Source of the DNA: Gammaproteobacteria bacterium
GTDB lineage: Bacteria > Pseudomonadota > Gammaproteobacteria > Arenicellales > Arenicellaceae
Length of the DNA stretch: 56,211 nucleotides
NCBI GenBank assembly: GCA_022447525.1
Contig: JAKVBA010000012.1
Coordinates: 1-56,211, forward strand
Reading direction: 5' to 3'
The notes beneath the pieces are model-generated. The model made no database searches and was not told the origin of the DNA. It saw only the letters and a program-made list of their open reading frames with translations. Below are positions 8,514-17,559 of this stretch, one piece after another; positions within the stretch are counted from its first letter, which is position 1; each line of letters begins with the position of its first letter. A program made the translations under genes and the position numbers.

Positions 8514-9416
8514 TTACAGTTTATCTAATAATCTGAAAAAACTCACTAACAGAATACCGGCCAATATGTGCCAGACACCCCATAGCCCAGCCACAGCTGC
8601 GGCAGCTCCAACGCCGCCGAGCTGTGAAATTATAATTACGATCCCCAAACCAGAATTTTGTATACCAACTTCTATCGTAAGTGCCCGTTTAGAAGCTTTA
8701 TCAGCGCGCACTAAACTTCCCAAACTATAGCCTGACAAAAATGCAAGAGCATTATGGATTGCAACAATGCCCACGATGGCTCCACCAACCGTTATGATCA
8801 ACTCTCCAGCCTTAAACACTGTAATCACAATAATAAGAGTGAGCAATAAACTAGCAAATATGACCAAAGGCCTTCTAATGTGGTTTGCTTGTATCGGGAA
8901 GTAGTGTGCGATCAACATCCCTAAAATCAAAGGCAAAGCCAATACTAGCGAAGTTTGCAGTAGAAACTGCATCACGTCTAAATCAATATCATTGAGCATT
9001 TGAGCCGTTGGAGGGTAAATCGAAGTCCAAAATAGAATCGCTACAGGGGTTACAAATGCCGCTAATAAACTCGACGTCGCGGTTAAAGATACCGACAAAG
9101 CAGTGTTGCCTCTTGATAAAAGAACCAAGATATTTGAGACGTTACCGCCGGGACAACTGGCGATTAGCAACATCCCTAACGCAACTCCTGGGTGAGGAGT
9201 AACTAGAAAACAAAGGGCTAAGGTCAACAACGGCAGAATCAAGAGCTGGCCAAACAGCCCGGCAAAATAATAAATCGGCGATCTTTTTATGAATGCAAAA
9301 TCACCTATCTTTAGACCCAGAGCAACTGCAAACATCATACAGAAAAGCACTGCAGACATAGCAGCTTGACTGCCAGCCCCCATTTCCAGAACAAATGTAT
9401 CTAGTGGAGACTGCAT
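8514..9416 (-). CDS. BASS-family (bile acid:sodium symporter-like) transporter
   Basis: The protein has about ten membrane helices and the two discontinuous-helix signatures of the BASS family: SCPGGNVSNILVLLSRGN and IEVGIQNSGLGIVI. These form the sodium and substrate site. I place the start at the ATG at 9416 (MQSPLDTF...); the frame reads back to a TTG at 9476 but the added residues (SAKTALFLCF...) look unlike the family. Neither start has a strong Shine-Dalgarno. In bacteria such carriers take up organic anions such as pantoate, keto acids or conjugated compounds. It sits between the unknown gene 9478-10773 and the deacylase, all leftward. Confidence 0.88.
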   Translation of the reverse strand: MQSPLDTFVLEMGAGSQAAMSAVLFCMMFAVALGLKIGDFAFIKRSPIYYFAGLFGQLLILPLLTLALCFLVTPHPGVALGMLLIASCPGGNVSNILVLLSRGNTALSVSLTATSSLLAAFVTPVAILFWTSIYPPTAQMLNDIDLDVMQFLLQTSLVLALPLILGMLIAHYFPIQANHIRRPLVIFASLLLTLIIVITVFKAGELIITVGGAIVGIVAIHNALAFLSGYSLGSLVRADKASKRALTIEVGIQNSGLGIVIIISQLGGVGAAAAVAGLWGVWHILAGILLVSFFRLLDKL

Positions 9417-9477
9417 ATCAGATGTGTCTGGCAATTTTGACAAGAAACATAAAAACAGAGCTGTTTTCGCTGACAAA

Positions 9478-10773
9478 CTATTGAGTCTTTACCTCAAACT
9501 TAGATATCTCTTTGACAGGCACAGTGAGTGTCATTGTGCCGCCATACCGAAATATTTCTATCGAAACTACCTCTTGTTCTACTGCAATTAAGCGACCGGT
9601 AATTGCGGAGCGGCCTTTTGTTCGACCGACTCTGACGTCTTTATCGATGAAATCGAGTATGTTACTTAAACTCGCAGGTTCATATTGGCGTTTGGTTTTT
9701 CTTGTTACTTCAGGTTTATTGTTATATTGAATAGTCATATCGGGTGCGTTCATCAACTCCTTGAGATCTCGACGTTTGAATTCTTTAACCCGATTTTCAC
9801 TCTCAGCAGTGACTATTTTGCTGTTACTTTGGTCCTTGATTGACTGAGAAATTGACAAAGGCAAAGGGTCCCCATCCAGTGCAACAGTAAGATTTAGCGA
9901 TCTCACCAATTGTTCTACTGACACATTCTCACTATTCAGAAAATTCACCTGATCATTCGGGGTTGCCGTAAACGATATTTCTCTGCCTCCCTTCAAAAAT
10001 TCAACCACAGCCGATTGCGCTTCTATCCCAGGATGAAAACCGAATGAGTCCAACATGAATTTGTCGGAACCAACCACTTTGGCTAAATATTCCTCACGAG
10101 TCGCTTCTATTTGCTTGGCACAATAATCTAAGATCGTACCGGCCGACTGCTCTTCAAGATAGTAGTTGTAGTTGACGCTTTGTAGAGGCATTACTCCGCC
10201 CAAGACACTACCCATATTGGCCAGAAGTGAGTTAAAAGTTAATGTGACTGAACCGTTTGATATCTGATCAGACATTTCTAACCTCAATATAGCCCGATCG
10301 GGACTTCGCATATCAAGCGCTAACTTTCCGTTGCCGACGATCTCATCAAACCCTGCTATCGAATACAGAACAGAAGTTTCAAGACTGCGACATTCTTGAC
10401 TTTGCTTTGTGACAAACTCCTCGTACAGAACCGCTGGCAGACGAAAATCAACAAAATCCATATTCACGAGTTCAGGAAATTCCCCACTCTTTATTTTACT
10501 TTCGGCGGTAAAATGAAAAATTAGATCGAGTCCAGAGATCTTAATTAAACTAACTGAAATAGTATTGAATCCGGTATTAGGGGTAATGCTTAGCTCTTTT
10601 AATTCGATACGACCGTCAAATCCGACATTGAGCTCTTTATAGACTACCTGAGCAAATGGGGAGATTTGATCTAATATCTCATTGAATTCACCCTTATATT
10701 TAAATTCTAAAAACAGCTTTGCTCCCACTGGCAGAGCTAGAAGAATGAGAAAAACCGCAAATATATTTTTCAT
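9478..10773 (-). CDS. Unknown membrane-anchored protein
   Basis: I do not recognise a named family. The 431-residue protein has an N-terminal hydrophobic anchor or signal (MKNIFAVFLILLALPVGAKL). A long beta-rich middle follows, with repeated alternating strands (ISVSLIKISGLDLIFHFTAESK, GKLALDMRSPDRAILRLEMS), somewhat like proteins of the DUF945/AsmA type. The last 70 residues (DKDVRVGRTKGRSAITGRLIAV... to TMTLTVPVKEISKFEVKTQ) look like a small SH3- or Sm-like barrel, joined by a basic linker near residue 360. Two cysteines near the middle (KQSQECRS and DYCAKQ) could pair if the protein is periplasmic. It ends 61 bp before the BASS transporter. Confidence 0.75.
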   Translation of the reverse strand: MKNIFAVFLILLALPVGAKLFLEFKYKGEFNEILDQISPFAQVVYKELNVGFDGRIELKELSITPNTGFNTISVSLIKISGLDLIFHFTAESKIKSGEFPELVNMDFVDFRLPAVLYEEFVTKQSQECRSLETSVLYSIAGFDEIVGNGKLALDMRSPDRAILRLEMSDQISNGSVTLTFNSLLANMGSVLGGVMPLQSVNYNYYLEEQSAGTILDYCAKQIEATREEYLAKVVGSDKFMLDSFGFHPGIEAQSAVVEFLKGGREISFTATPNDQVNFLNSENVSVEQLVRSLNLTVALDGDPLPLSISQSIKDQSNSKIVTAESENRVKEFKRRDLKELMNAPDMTIQYNNKPEVTRKTKRQYEPASLSNILDFIDKDVRVGRTKGRSAITGRLIAVEQEVVSIEIFRYGGTMTLTVPVKEISKFEVKTQ

Positions 10774-11070
10774 GAGGTGAGCCCAGTTCGAGGTACAACA
10801 GACGTCAGTCTACGGAGAACAGAAGTAAAACACAAAAGAAGTTTTTCCTCCCGTCGCGAAAATAATCTCCTAGCCACTACTGTATTAGCATATGCGGTAA
10901 AACACTCAGATAATTTCTAGGGCTAAAAGACGGCGCGGGCTTGCTAAACTAACTTTAATCAGCACCCTCATTGCCATAGTCCGCGTCCATTACGAGGCGA
11001 TTACTGAAGAAGGATAATTTTATATATTTGTGATCGTGCAACATGCTTATAATAAGGGAACGAAAATTAG

Positions 11071-12426
11071 GTGGGTCGCGTTATCTTGCAACAAACTACG
11101 CCACAGATTGAAGACATAGTAGAAATACTAGACCAAAGAGATTCGGCATCTGTAGCTATCCTGTTCGCCGAGGCTCACCCTGCTGATATCGCAGATGCGT
11201 TGGAGAGCCTCACGCCTGCGAAGAGACCTCATGCATGGATACACATACCAGAGAGCGCTCGAGGAGAAGTGCTCTCCGAGCTCAATGAAGGTGTTTTCAA
11301 AGATCTCGCTTTGGAACTTGATAACAAGGAGCTAATAGATGCCATAAAGGTTTTAGACATTGATGACATAGCAGACCTAATTCCAGATTTACCGGAAGCG
11401 ATTCTCGCGGATGTTTTGTTTGCCGTCGACTCGGAAACGCGCACGAATTTAGGTGAGGTATTATCCTACCCTGAAGACAGTGCAGGGGGGCTCATGAATA
11501 TCGATGCGATCGCTGTTAGGGATAATATTTCGCTGGAAGTTGTTTTGAGATTTTTACGCCTTAAAGACGAGCTACCCGACCATACGGATACGATATATCT
11601 AGTTGATCGTCAAAATAGACTTACCGGGATCTTGCCACTCGAAAAGCTCATTACAGGTAAATCCACCGACCCAGCCAAGGACCACGCTTTACCGAATCCT
11701 GTATCTTTTCATACGCTCGACGATGAAGAAGAGGTCGCCAAAGCATTTGCGGATTACGATCTGGTTTCAGCGCCTGTTATTGACGACAGTCAAGAACTCA
11801 TGGGAAGAATAACGGTAGATGATGTTGTCGATGTCATTAGGGATCAGGCCGAACACGACATAATGGCAGCTGCCGGAGTCAAAGAAGATGAGGACATTTT
11901 TGCTCCAGTCGCAAAAACCACCCAGAATCGAACCATTTGGTTGGGTGTAAATTTGATAACGGCTTTATTAGGATCTTGGGTGATTGGTCAATTTGAAGGT
12001 TCGATTCAGCAACTAGTTGCCTTAGCAGTTTTAATGCCAATTGTTGCCAGTATGGGGGGGAATGCGGGAACACAGACACTCACCGTCGTAATACGAGGAA
12101 TGAGTACTGGTACAATTTCTAATCGTAATGTTTTTAATGTCTTGAGAAAAGAATCCTTAGTGGGAGTACTCAATGGCTTTATATGGGCCGTAGTGGTCGC
12201 TCTGATTGCGGCTGTTTGGTACCAGAGCTGGTCACTCGGATTAGTAATTGCAGCGGCGATGATCGCAAATCTTGTGATGGGTGCCATTGCGGGCGTATGT
12301 ATCCCGGTATTTCTAGACAAAATGAAAGTAGATCCGGCACTAGCTGGTGGAGTAGCACTAACCACCGTAACCGATGTAGTAGGATATTTCTCAGTACTTG
12401 GCTTGGCTACCCTCTTTCTTTTATAG
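11071..12426 (+). CDS. mgtE: Magnesium transporter MgtE
   Basis: All MgtE parts are present in 451 residues. The superhelical N domain covers roughly residues 10-130 with the ELSP-like acidic turns. Two CBS domains follow (about 140-260, with EDSAGGLMN and VSAPVIDDSQELMGRITVDDVVDVI). Five membrane helices cover 285-450, including the pore segment PIVASMGGNAGTQTLTVVIRG. It is a Mg2+ channel gated by cytosolic Mg2+ through the N and CBS domains. The start is a GTG at 11071; aaggga is 11 bases upstream, a little far, and no ATG is available. The 297 bp upstream hold no gene, and I could not make out a magnesium riboswitch there. Confidence 0.95.
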   Translation: MGRVILQQTTPQIEDIVEILDQRDSASVAILFAEAHPADIADALESLTPAKRPHAWIHIPESARGEVLSELNEGVFKDLALELDNKELIDAIKVLDIDDIADLIPDLPEAILADVLFAVDSETRTNLGEVLSYPEDSAGGLMNIDAIAVRDNISLEVVLRFLRLKDELPDHTDTIYLVDRQNRLTGILPLEKLITGKSTDPAKDHALPNPVSFHTLDDEEEVAKAFADYDLVSAPVIDDSQELMGRITVDDVVDVIRDQAEHDIMAAAGVKEDEDIFAPVAKTTQNRTIWLGVNLITALLGSWVIGQFEGSIQQLVALAVLMPIVASMGGNAGTQTLTVVIRGMSTGTISNRNVFNVLRKESLVGVLNGFIWAVVVALIAAVWYQSWSLGLVIAAAMIANLVMGAIAGVCIPVFLDKMKVDPALAGGVALTTVTDVVGYFSVLGLATLFLL

Positions 12427-12677
12427 TCGACGGAGCTTATAAACGCCGCAATGTCCGCTTGCGATAGCATATAGATACCCAGCAAGGTCACAATCTTACT
12501 CTTCAATTTGGTTGCACTCTGCTAAAACCGAGGCTACTTCGGAACGTTCTCATCTTCATTTTCAAACCATTTCCTTTTTCCATTTCTCGTCCAAACGTAG
12601 AAATTATTGCAACTAATTAATCTACAACGACACGGGTTTCTTTATGGGTTCAACACTTTATAAGGTACAATGACGGA

Positions 12678-13373
12678 ATGACGCTAACTGACCAAATAAG
12701 CAACACTCGACTGTGGTCACAACACGGTGTGTCGATTTCTTGGGCCATTTCTATTTTGATGTTGGTGGCGACCTTTTCGTATATTGGTTTTACAGAGTAC
12801 TCATTTCATCAGAAAAAGAGTGTTGATGAGGCCCCACAGCAACTCAGCCCAATCAGACAAAAAAGCCGAACAAGCTATCGCGTTGCCGACATAACCTCTG
12901 CCAATCTGTTCGGTGACCCAACTCCTCAAAAGGTAGTCAGAGAAAATATTCGAAAAACCAATCTAAACCTCAGACTGATTGGGATTCTATGGTCTAACGA
13001 CCAAAATTTTGCTAGGGTAATCATCCAATCTGGGAATAAGAAAGCGTTACTATACGGCGTGGGCGATAGTATCCAGGGAGCCAGTGCGTCCGTAAAGGAG
13101 ATCTTAGATAACGAAATTCTGCTCAATAGAAACGGCGCTATTGAAAAACTTGCTCTCGTCAAAAAAGACAGTAAGGACATTATCAGCTATGTGAGCTCTG
13201 GGTTCAATGATGCTCAGGTAGTGTCAGCCTCCTACGGTGAACGGCGGTCAGAGAGCAATATAGAAAGGTCAACTGGCTCAAGACCAATCTCACCAAACGG
13301 AGAGAATCGGAAGGTACGAAAACCCAATTTCTCATCGTTAGACCGCGCTTTGAAAAAAATGAACGAACTATAA
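12678..13373 (+). CDS. Lone GspC-like protein (type II secretion HR domain)
   Basis: This 231-residue protein has one N-terminal membrane helix (about 20-40: SISWAISILMLVATFSYIGF). A periplasmic homology-region domain follows, near residues 70-155, with ITSANLFGDPT, then LNLRLIGILWSNDQNFARVII, then KALLYGVGDSI. These are the hallmarks of GspC and PilP proteins, inner-membrane partners of the secretin. The usual PDZ or coiled-coil C-terminus is replaced by a low-complexity, basic tail rich in Ser, Arg and Asn. No other type II secretion gene lies nearby. It may work with a secretion machine encoded elsewhere or be a recruited anchor. Confidence 0.75.
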   Translation: MTLTDQISNTRLWSQHGVSISWAISILMLVATFSYIGFTEYSFHQKKSVDEAPQQLSPIRQKSRTSYRVADITSANLFGDPTPQKVVRENIRKTNLNLRLIGILWSNDQNFARVIIQSGNKKALLYGVGDSIQGASASVKEILDNEILLNRNGAIEKLALVKKDSKDIISYVSSGFNDAQVVSASYGERRSESNIERSTGSRPISPNGENRKVRKPNFSSLDRALKKMNEL

Positions 13374-13450
13374 AAATCCTTTAGGTCATCTGCTTTTACA
13401 GTGACAGTCAAGGTTGATGAAAATCAGGACGCACCACCTACCCGAAGTTA

Positions 13451-14926
13451 TTACCCTCTAAATTGTGCTGCATATCTCGCAAGCAATGCCATAAAAAGGA
13501 ACAGGCTGAGCCAAATAATCCAGGATCCCAATTGCATAAACGGAGTAGACCCACGCATTGGTTGAACGAATTGGCTCGCTACTGCGCTCTCAAACTGCGG
13601 TGTTATTTTGGCAATATCACCGAATTCATCTATAAACAATGACGGGCCTGAATTAGCGGATCTGATCATTGGTCGGCCTAACTCAAGAGCTCTCATTTGG
13701 GCCATCTGGCGGCGCTGATGCGGTGCTAGTGAATCACCAAACCATGCATCCTCACTGATATTGACGAGAATATTTGCATCGCCCAAAAAAGCTCTATATT
13801 CGTTCGAAAAAGCATCCTCGTAACAAATTGAGAGCCCAATACCCACACCTGATTCACATTTAAGCTGTTGCACCCCTCCCCAACTTGAAAACTCTGACAT
13901 CGGTAATTGCAAATACTCAAAGACCCAACCGAACAAAAGCTGAAAAGGTTGATATTCGCCAAAAGGAACCAAATGACGCTTTCTGTAAACTTGTGGAGCG
14001 TCCCTACTGCCACTACAGCTAAGTATAGCGGCGTTGTAACTATTGCTTTGATCATGATCGAGCAGACCAGTGATAAGATCAACGCCCTCTGGAACCATTC
14101 TATTCCAAAAATCCACATCCGTTTGACTCAAATATAACGGCAATGCAGTCTCAGGCCATACGATTATGTCAGTCTGACTCAATTGGCTTAACTCAATTGA
14201 AGACTGCCGATACTGTTGTAAAGCCCTCTGCTGATTTTTAGGAGACCACTTACCCTCTATCGGGATATTGGCCTGCACCACGCCAATATTGACAGGTTTA
14301 CCCAAAGGTGAAGTCCAAGCTACCGATGATAAAGACCATGAAAAAAATAAGACCAGCAAGACAGGAAATACTGAAAACCAGGCTCTTTGAGTGACTAAAA
14401 GAACAAGCAGCGCAGCAAGAACGACCACCCAAAACCCGACCAAATAAATCCCACCAATCGGCGCCCAGCCTGCCAACCAAGTGCCCGTCTGGCTATAGCC
14501 TATATCAAGCCAGGGGAAGCCGGAGAAAACCCAGCTCTTAGTCCATTCAAATAACACCCAGATAAACGGGAAAACAATCAGGTATAGCCTTTCATTATTA
14601 CCTGCAAATAACCTTGCAAAGTAGTTTGTGATGGCAACAAACAGAGCCATCAGTGAAGCGAAGCCGATGACGGATATCATACCCATCCATAGCGGCATTC
14701 CACCGTAAGTCGACAAAGAAATGTAGACCCATGAGACACCCGCGGAATACATTCCAAAGCCGAAACAAAAGCCACTCTTGAATGCATTGTTTGGATCAGC
14801 AGTCAAGCTTAGTAAAAGTAACCCAGAGATGCAGATCACAGACAACGGAGCGATCTCAAACGGAGCAAAAGAAACGACAGAGGTAGCCCCCAACAAAACG
14901 GCTAACAGTCTTACCTTCCAGATCAT
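13451..14926 (-). CDS. lnt: Apolipoprotein N-acyltransferase
   Basis: Lnt adds the third acyl chain to lipoproteins in the inner membrane. The N-terminal half has six to seven membrane helices, followed by a periplasmic nitrilase domain. Catalytic residues are visible: Glu in IVWPETALPLY, Lys in YRKRHLVPFGEYQP, and Cys in GLSICYEDAF. A final helix anchors the C-terminus (GSWIIWLSLFLFMALLARY). The frame extends back to a TTG at 14989, but the ATG at 14926 (MIWKVRLLAVLLG) gives the usual family N-terminus and 491 residues. It lies on the same strand as lgt, separated by one small gene, an unusual closeness of the first and last lipoprotein-modifying enzymes. Confidence 0.95.
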   Translation of the reverse strand: MIWKVRLLAVLLGATSVVSFAPFEIAPLSVICISGLLLLSLTADPNNAFKSGFCFGFGMYSAGVSWVYISLSTYGGMPLWMGMISVIGFASLMALFVAITNYFARLFAGNNERLYLIVFPFIWVLFEWTKSWVFSGFPWLDIGYSQTGTWLAGWAPIGGIYLVGFWVVVLAALLVLLVTQRAWFSVFPVLLVLFFSWSLSSVAWTSPLGKPVNIGVVQANIPIEGKWSPKNQQRALQQYRQSSIELSQLSQTDIIVWPETALPLYLSQTDVDFWNRMVPEGVDLITGLLDHDQSNSYNAAILSCSGSRDAPQVYRKRHLVPFGEYQPFQLLFGWVFEYLQLPMSEFSSWGGVQQLKCESGVGIGLSICYEDAFSNEYRAFLGDANILVNISEDAWFGDSLAPHQRRQMAQMRALELGRPMIRSANSGPSLFIDEFGDIAKITPQFESAVASQFVQPMRGSTPFMQLGSWIIWLSLFLFMALLARYAAQFRG

Positions 14927-15005
14927 ATTCAATCGGCTTTTTTGATAGTCGGCGCTAAATATTTGCGCGCGCTGTATAGATATAGGCAATTATCAATTCG
15001 AATTT

Positions 15006-15620
15006 TTATTTGCCATCTATTTTAAACTTTTTATAGAGTTCTTTTTCTCTCGCAAATTTCTCGGTTATACTCACTTTTTGCGCTTCCAGCCTTTTCAACT
15101 CTGTAGAAAACTCTTCGATCCTCTCCTTGGAGGCTGCGAGTTCAGTATCGATACGTTCTTTTCTTTTTCCCCTCGCGGAAGAGGATTTCTCTTCAAGCCT
15201 AATCACTTTGGCGTCCATTTGTTTGAGGTAGGCTTTATGGACTCGAATATTTCCGTCTACAGAGGCAAGCTTATTGTCTCGCTGCCGGTCTATGTCTGCC
15301 TCCCGCTCATAAATACTCAAAATCCGATCTCTTTCAGCTTGCTCTTGACGTTCCCTCTCGGCCTCTTGCTTCTCTCGTTCCAGTAACTTTGCTTCTTGTG
15401 CAAGTTCCTCCTCTGTTTTTGGAGCATCCATCGTGTCTTTGACAAAGCCACGCTGAGTTAGCGTAGTGACTTTAGCATCCTCACAAAACTGTTGAGCGTT
15501 ATCACCATAGTGCCATTTTCCGTCTGCATCCTTACACTTTTTTATCGCTAAAGCATCAGTAGGCACCAGCACAACAAAAAGTACCAGGGATAAAACCTTC
15601 AATCTAAATGAACCTTTCAT
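15006..15620 (-). CDS. DUF4124-type exported coiled-coil protein
   Basis: The protein has 204 residues and a signal peptide cut near ALA-IKKC. The next 45 residues look like a DUF4124 domain: CKDADGKWHYGDNAQQFCEDAK, with its two cysteines likely disulfide-bonded. The rest (about 65-200) is a long charged coiled coil of Glu, Lys, Arg and Gln heptads. Such proteins are common and uncharacterised in proteobacteria. It lies between lgt and lnt on the same strand and may be co-transcribed with them. It has no lipobox itself. A gagg-type site (gggaggctacct) precedes the ATG. Confidence 0.8.
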   Translation of the reverse strand: MKGSFRLKVLSLVLFVVLVPTDALAIKKCKDADGKWHYGDNAQQFCEDAKVTTLTQRGFVKDTMDAPKTEEELAQEAKLLEREKQEAERERQEQAERDRILSIYEREADIDRQRDNKLASVDGNIRVHKAYLKQMDAKVIRLEEKSSSARGKRKERIDTELAASKERIEEFSTELKRLEAQKVSITEKFAREKELYKKFKIDGK

Positions 15621-15683
15621 AGGTAGCCTCCCAGAATGTTAGAAAAGATAAATCGGTAATTAACTCTCTGGATAATAGAACTG

Positions 15684-16484
15684 TCACTTGCCCACCGTTC
15701 GAGTAGACCAAAGAACTAGAACTAAGCCCAGTATTAACATTGGCAAACTTAACACATGCCCCATAGTTACCCAATCAAATAACAAATAATTTAAATGACT
15801 ATCTGGCACTCTTACCATCTCAACGAGCATTCTAGATACTGAATAGCCAATCAAGAATAAGCCTGACAATAAACCTAAGCTGCGCGGTCGACGCGAAATA
15901 AACCAGAGCATCAGGAAAAGAAACAAACCCTCGAGCATAGCCTCATAAAGCATAGATGGGTGACGGGGCTGATCATCAGCTGTTTGAAATACCATCCCCC
16001 AAGGTAGATCGGTTGGTTTGCCCCAGAGCTCCTGATTAATAAAGTTTCCGATGCGTCCGAAAAACAGGCCTATTGGAGCGACAGGAGCAACAAAATCACC
16101 AATTTCTAGAAATGAGATTTTTGATTTTTTACTAAAAAGCCAAAGGGCAAAAATAACTCCAAGTAATCCACCATGAAAAGACATACCTCCATCCCTAATC
16201 CCAGTCACAATGGTCAAAGGGTCAGATAGATATTCTGCTGGCTTATAGAACAAACAATATCCCAAGCGACCACCTAAAACAGCGCCCAGAGCACCGTAAA
16301 ATAGTAGATCAGAGGCCAACTCTATATTCCATTTTGCATTCACCGACTCGGGTTGTTTTTTAAGTCGATAAGACCAAGCAAGGTAAACTCCGGCAAACCC
16401 GAAAACATACATCAATCCATACCACTGGATCTCTAATGGTCCTAGCCTTAAAGCTACTGGGTCAAAGTTAGGATGTACTAACAC
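15684..16484 (-). CDS. lgt: Prolipoprotein diacylglyceryl transferase
   Basis: Lgt transfers diacylglycerol from phosphatidylglycerol to the lipobox cysteine. Seven membrane helices and the signature GRIGNFINQELWGKPTDLPWG are present, as are the N-terminal IQWYGLMYVFGF and RDGGMSFHGGLLG. The start is a GTG at 16484 (MLVHPNFDPVALRLGPLEIQWYG); no ATG fits. The length (266) matches the family. The gene follows the PfkB kinase by 31 bp. Several likely substrates are in this window: the OmpA-like, iron-binding and cyclophilin lipoproteins. Confidence 0.96.
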   Translation of the reverse strand: MLVHPNFDPVALRLGPLEIQWYGLMYVFGFAGVYLAWSYRLKKQPESVNAKWNIELASDLLFYGALGAVLGGRLGYCLFYKPAEYLSDPLTIVTGIRDGGMSFHGGLLGVIFALWLFSKKSKISFLEIGDFVAPVAPIGLFFGRIGNFINQELWGKPTDLPWGMVFQTADDQPRHPSMLYEAMLEGLFLFLMLWFISRRPRSLGLLSGLFLIGYSVSRMLVEMVRVPDSHLNYLLFDWVTMGHVLSLPMLILGLVLVLWSTRTVGK

Positions 16485-16515
16485 TGTCTTGTCTGATCAC
16501 TTTAACAGGAGAACC

Positions 16516-17454
16516 TTACAGCTCAACTGATTCACCGAAAGCCTCCTGATAGCGCTTGGCAAACTCTGCAGTAGTAAAATAATGGTTTTGTGTGCCTGAT
16601 TGCTCAATTTTGATTGCCCCACATAAAGATGCTATTTGCGCCGAAGTTTTCCAGTCCAAGCCTTTGGTTAATCCGTACATCAGTCCCCCACGGTACGCAT
16701 CGCCACAGCCTGTTGGATCCACGACATCGCTGACAGGGGCACATGGCACACTTATTTTTTCTTCACCGACATAAACTTCAGAGCCTTTGCCGCCTCGCGT
16801 GACTACCAGAGCCTCAACCTTATTGCTGAGCTCTTCAAGAGATAGACCAGTCTTATCTAGAAGCATTTCGCTTTCGTAGTCATTCACCACCGCATAAGTG
16901 GCTTCGTTCAAAAACTTTAGACAATCACTGCCATCGAACATTGGCAGCCCCTGTCCCGGATCGAATATAAATGGTATCCCTAATGCCTTGAACTGCTCCG
17001 AGTGCTCAATCATAGCATCGCGCCCATCTGGACCAACAATACCGAGCTGTATATCCTTAGCATCGCCGATTTTATTTTGGTGGGCAAAGTTCATCGCGCC
17101 CGGGTGAAAGGCGATAATTTGATTGTTGTCGATGTCGGTAGTGATGAAAGCTTGCGCGGTAAACGTATCTGGCACAACAGTGATGTGTTCAGACTCTAGT
17201 CCTTTTGCAGCCAAATATTTCGCATATGGATCGAAATCCTCGCCTACCGTTGCCATAATCACCGGATCGCCGCCCAAAAGCTTCAAGGTGTATGCGATAT
17301 TTCCAGCGCAGCCACCCAAGTGGCGGGTCATACCAGGAACAAGAAATGCGACATTTAGAATATGTGTTTGATCAGGCAATATGTGATTTTTAAACTGATC
17401 TTCAAACACCATGATGGTGTCATAAGCCATTGAGCCAGTGATTAGTGATTTCAT
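16516..17454 (-). CDS. PfkB-family carbohydrate/nucleoside kinase
   Basis: The 312-residue protein has the ribokinase fold: LGGCAGNIAYTLKLLGG (PfkB signature 1 region), and DVVDPTGCGDAYRGGLMYGL with the catalytic Asp and anion hole (signature 2). The DPTGCGDA form, with Cys in place of the usual Ala, and the N-terminus SLITGSMAYDTIM are typical of a bacterial group annotated as adenosine kinase-like. It probably phosphorylates a sugar or nucleoside with ATP. Its position upstream of lgt does not tell the substrate. Confidence 0.87.
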   Translation of the reverse strand: MKSLITGSMAYDTIMVFEDQFKNHILPDQTHILNVAFLVPGMTRHLGGCAGNIAYTLKLLGGDPVIMATVGEDFDPYAKYLAAKGLESEHITVVPDTFTAQAFITTDIDNNQIIAFHPGAMNFAHQNKIGDAKDIQLGIVGPDGRDAMIEHSEQFKALGIPFIFDPGQGLPMFDGSDCLKFLNEATYAVVNDYESEMLLDKTGLSLEELSNKVEALVVTRGGKGSEVYVGEEKISVPCAPVSDVVDPTGCGDAYRGGLMYGLTKGLDWKTSAQIASLCGAIKIEQSGTQNHYFTTAEFAKRYQEAFGESVEL

Positions 17455-17495
17455 ATGATGAGTGTTAGCAAAGCGAGAGGCCAGTTAGGATTGTG

Positions 17496-17523
17496 AAAAG
17501 GACTCTTCAATCTGAGCCCTTTT
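17496..17523 (-). terminator. Probable terminator after tpx
   Basis: Read leftward, AAAAGGGCTC and GAGTCCTTTT pair with one mismatch around an 8-base loop. The U-rich part is inside the 3' arm. It lies between tpx and the PfkB gene. Confidence 0.5.
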
Positions 17524-17559
17524 ACACACTGTTCTGTGATTATTAATGATTCTTCTTGA

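Noticed and set aside
8008-8730. A 240-codon open frame on the plus strand
   Set aside because: It lies opposite the deacylase and BASS genes, whose families are clear, and its own product has no recognisable motif.
10774-11070. Magnesium riboswitch upstream of mgtE
   Set aside because: I could not find a conserved M-box core or a terminator/antiterminator pair by eye; a covariance search would decide.
12006-12506. A 166-codon frame antisense to the MgtE membrane domain
   Set aside because: Its Thr/Pro/Ile-rich composition is the mirror of hydrophobic codons; no start signal or motif.
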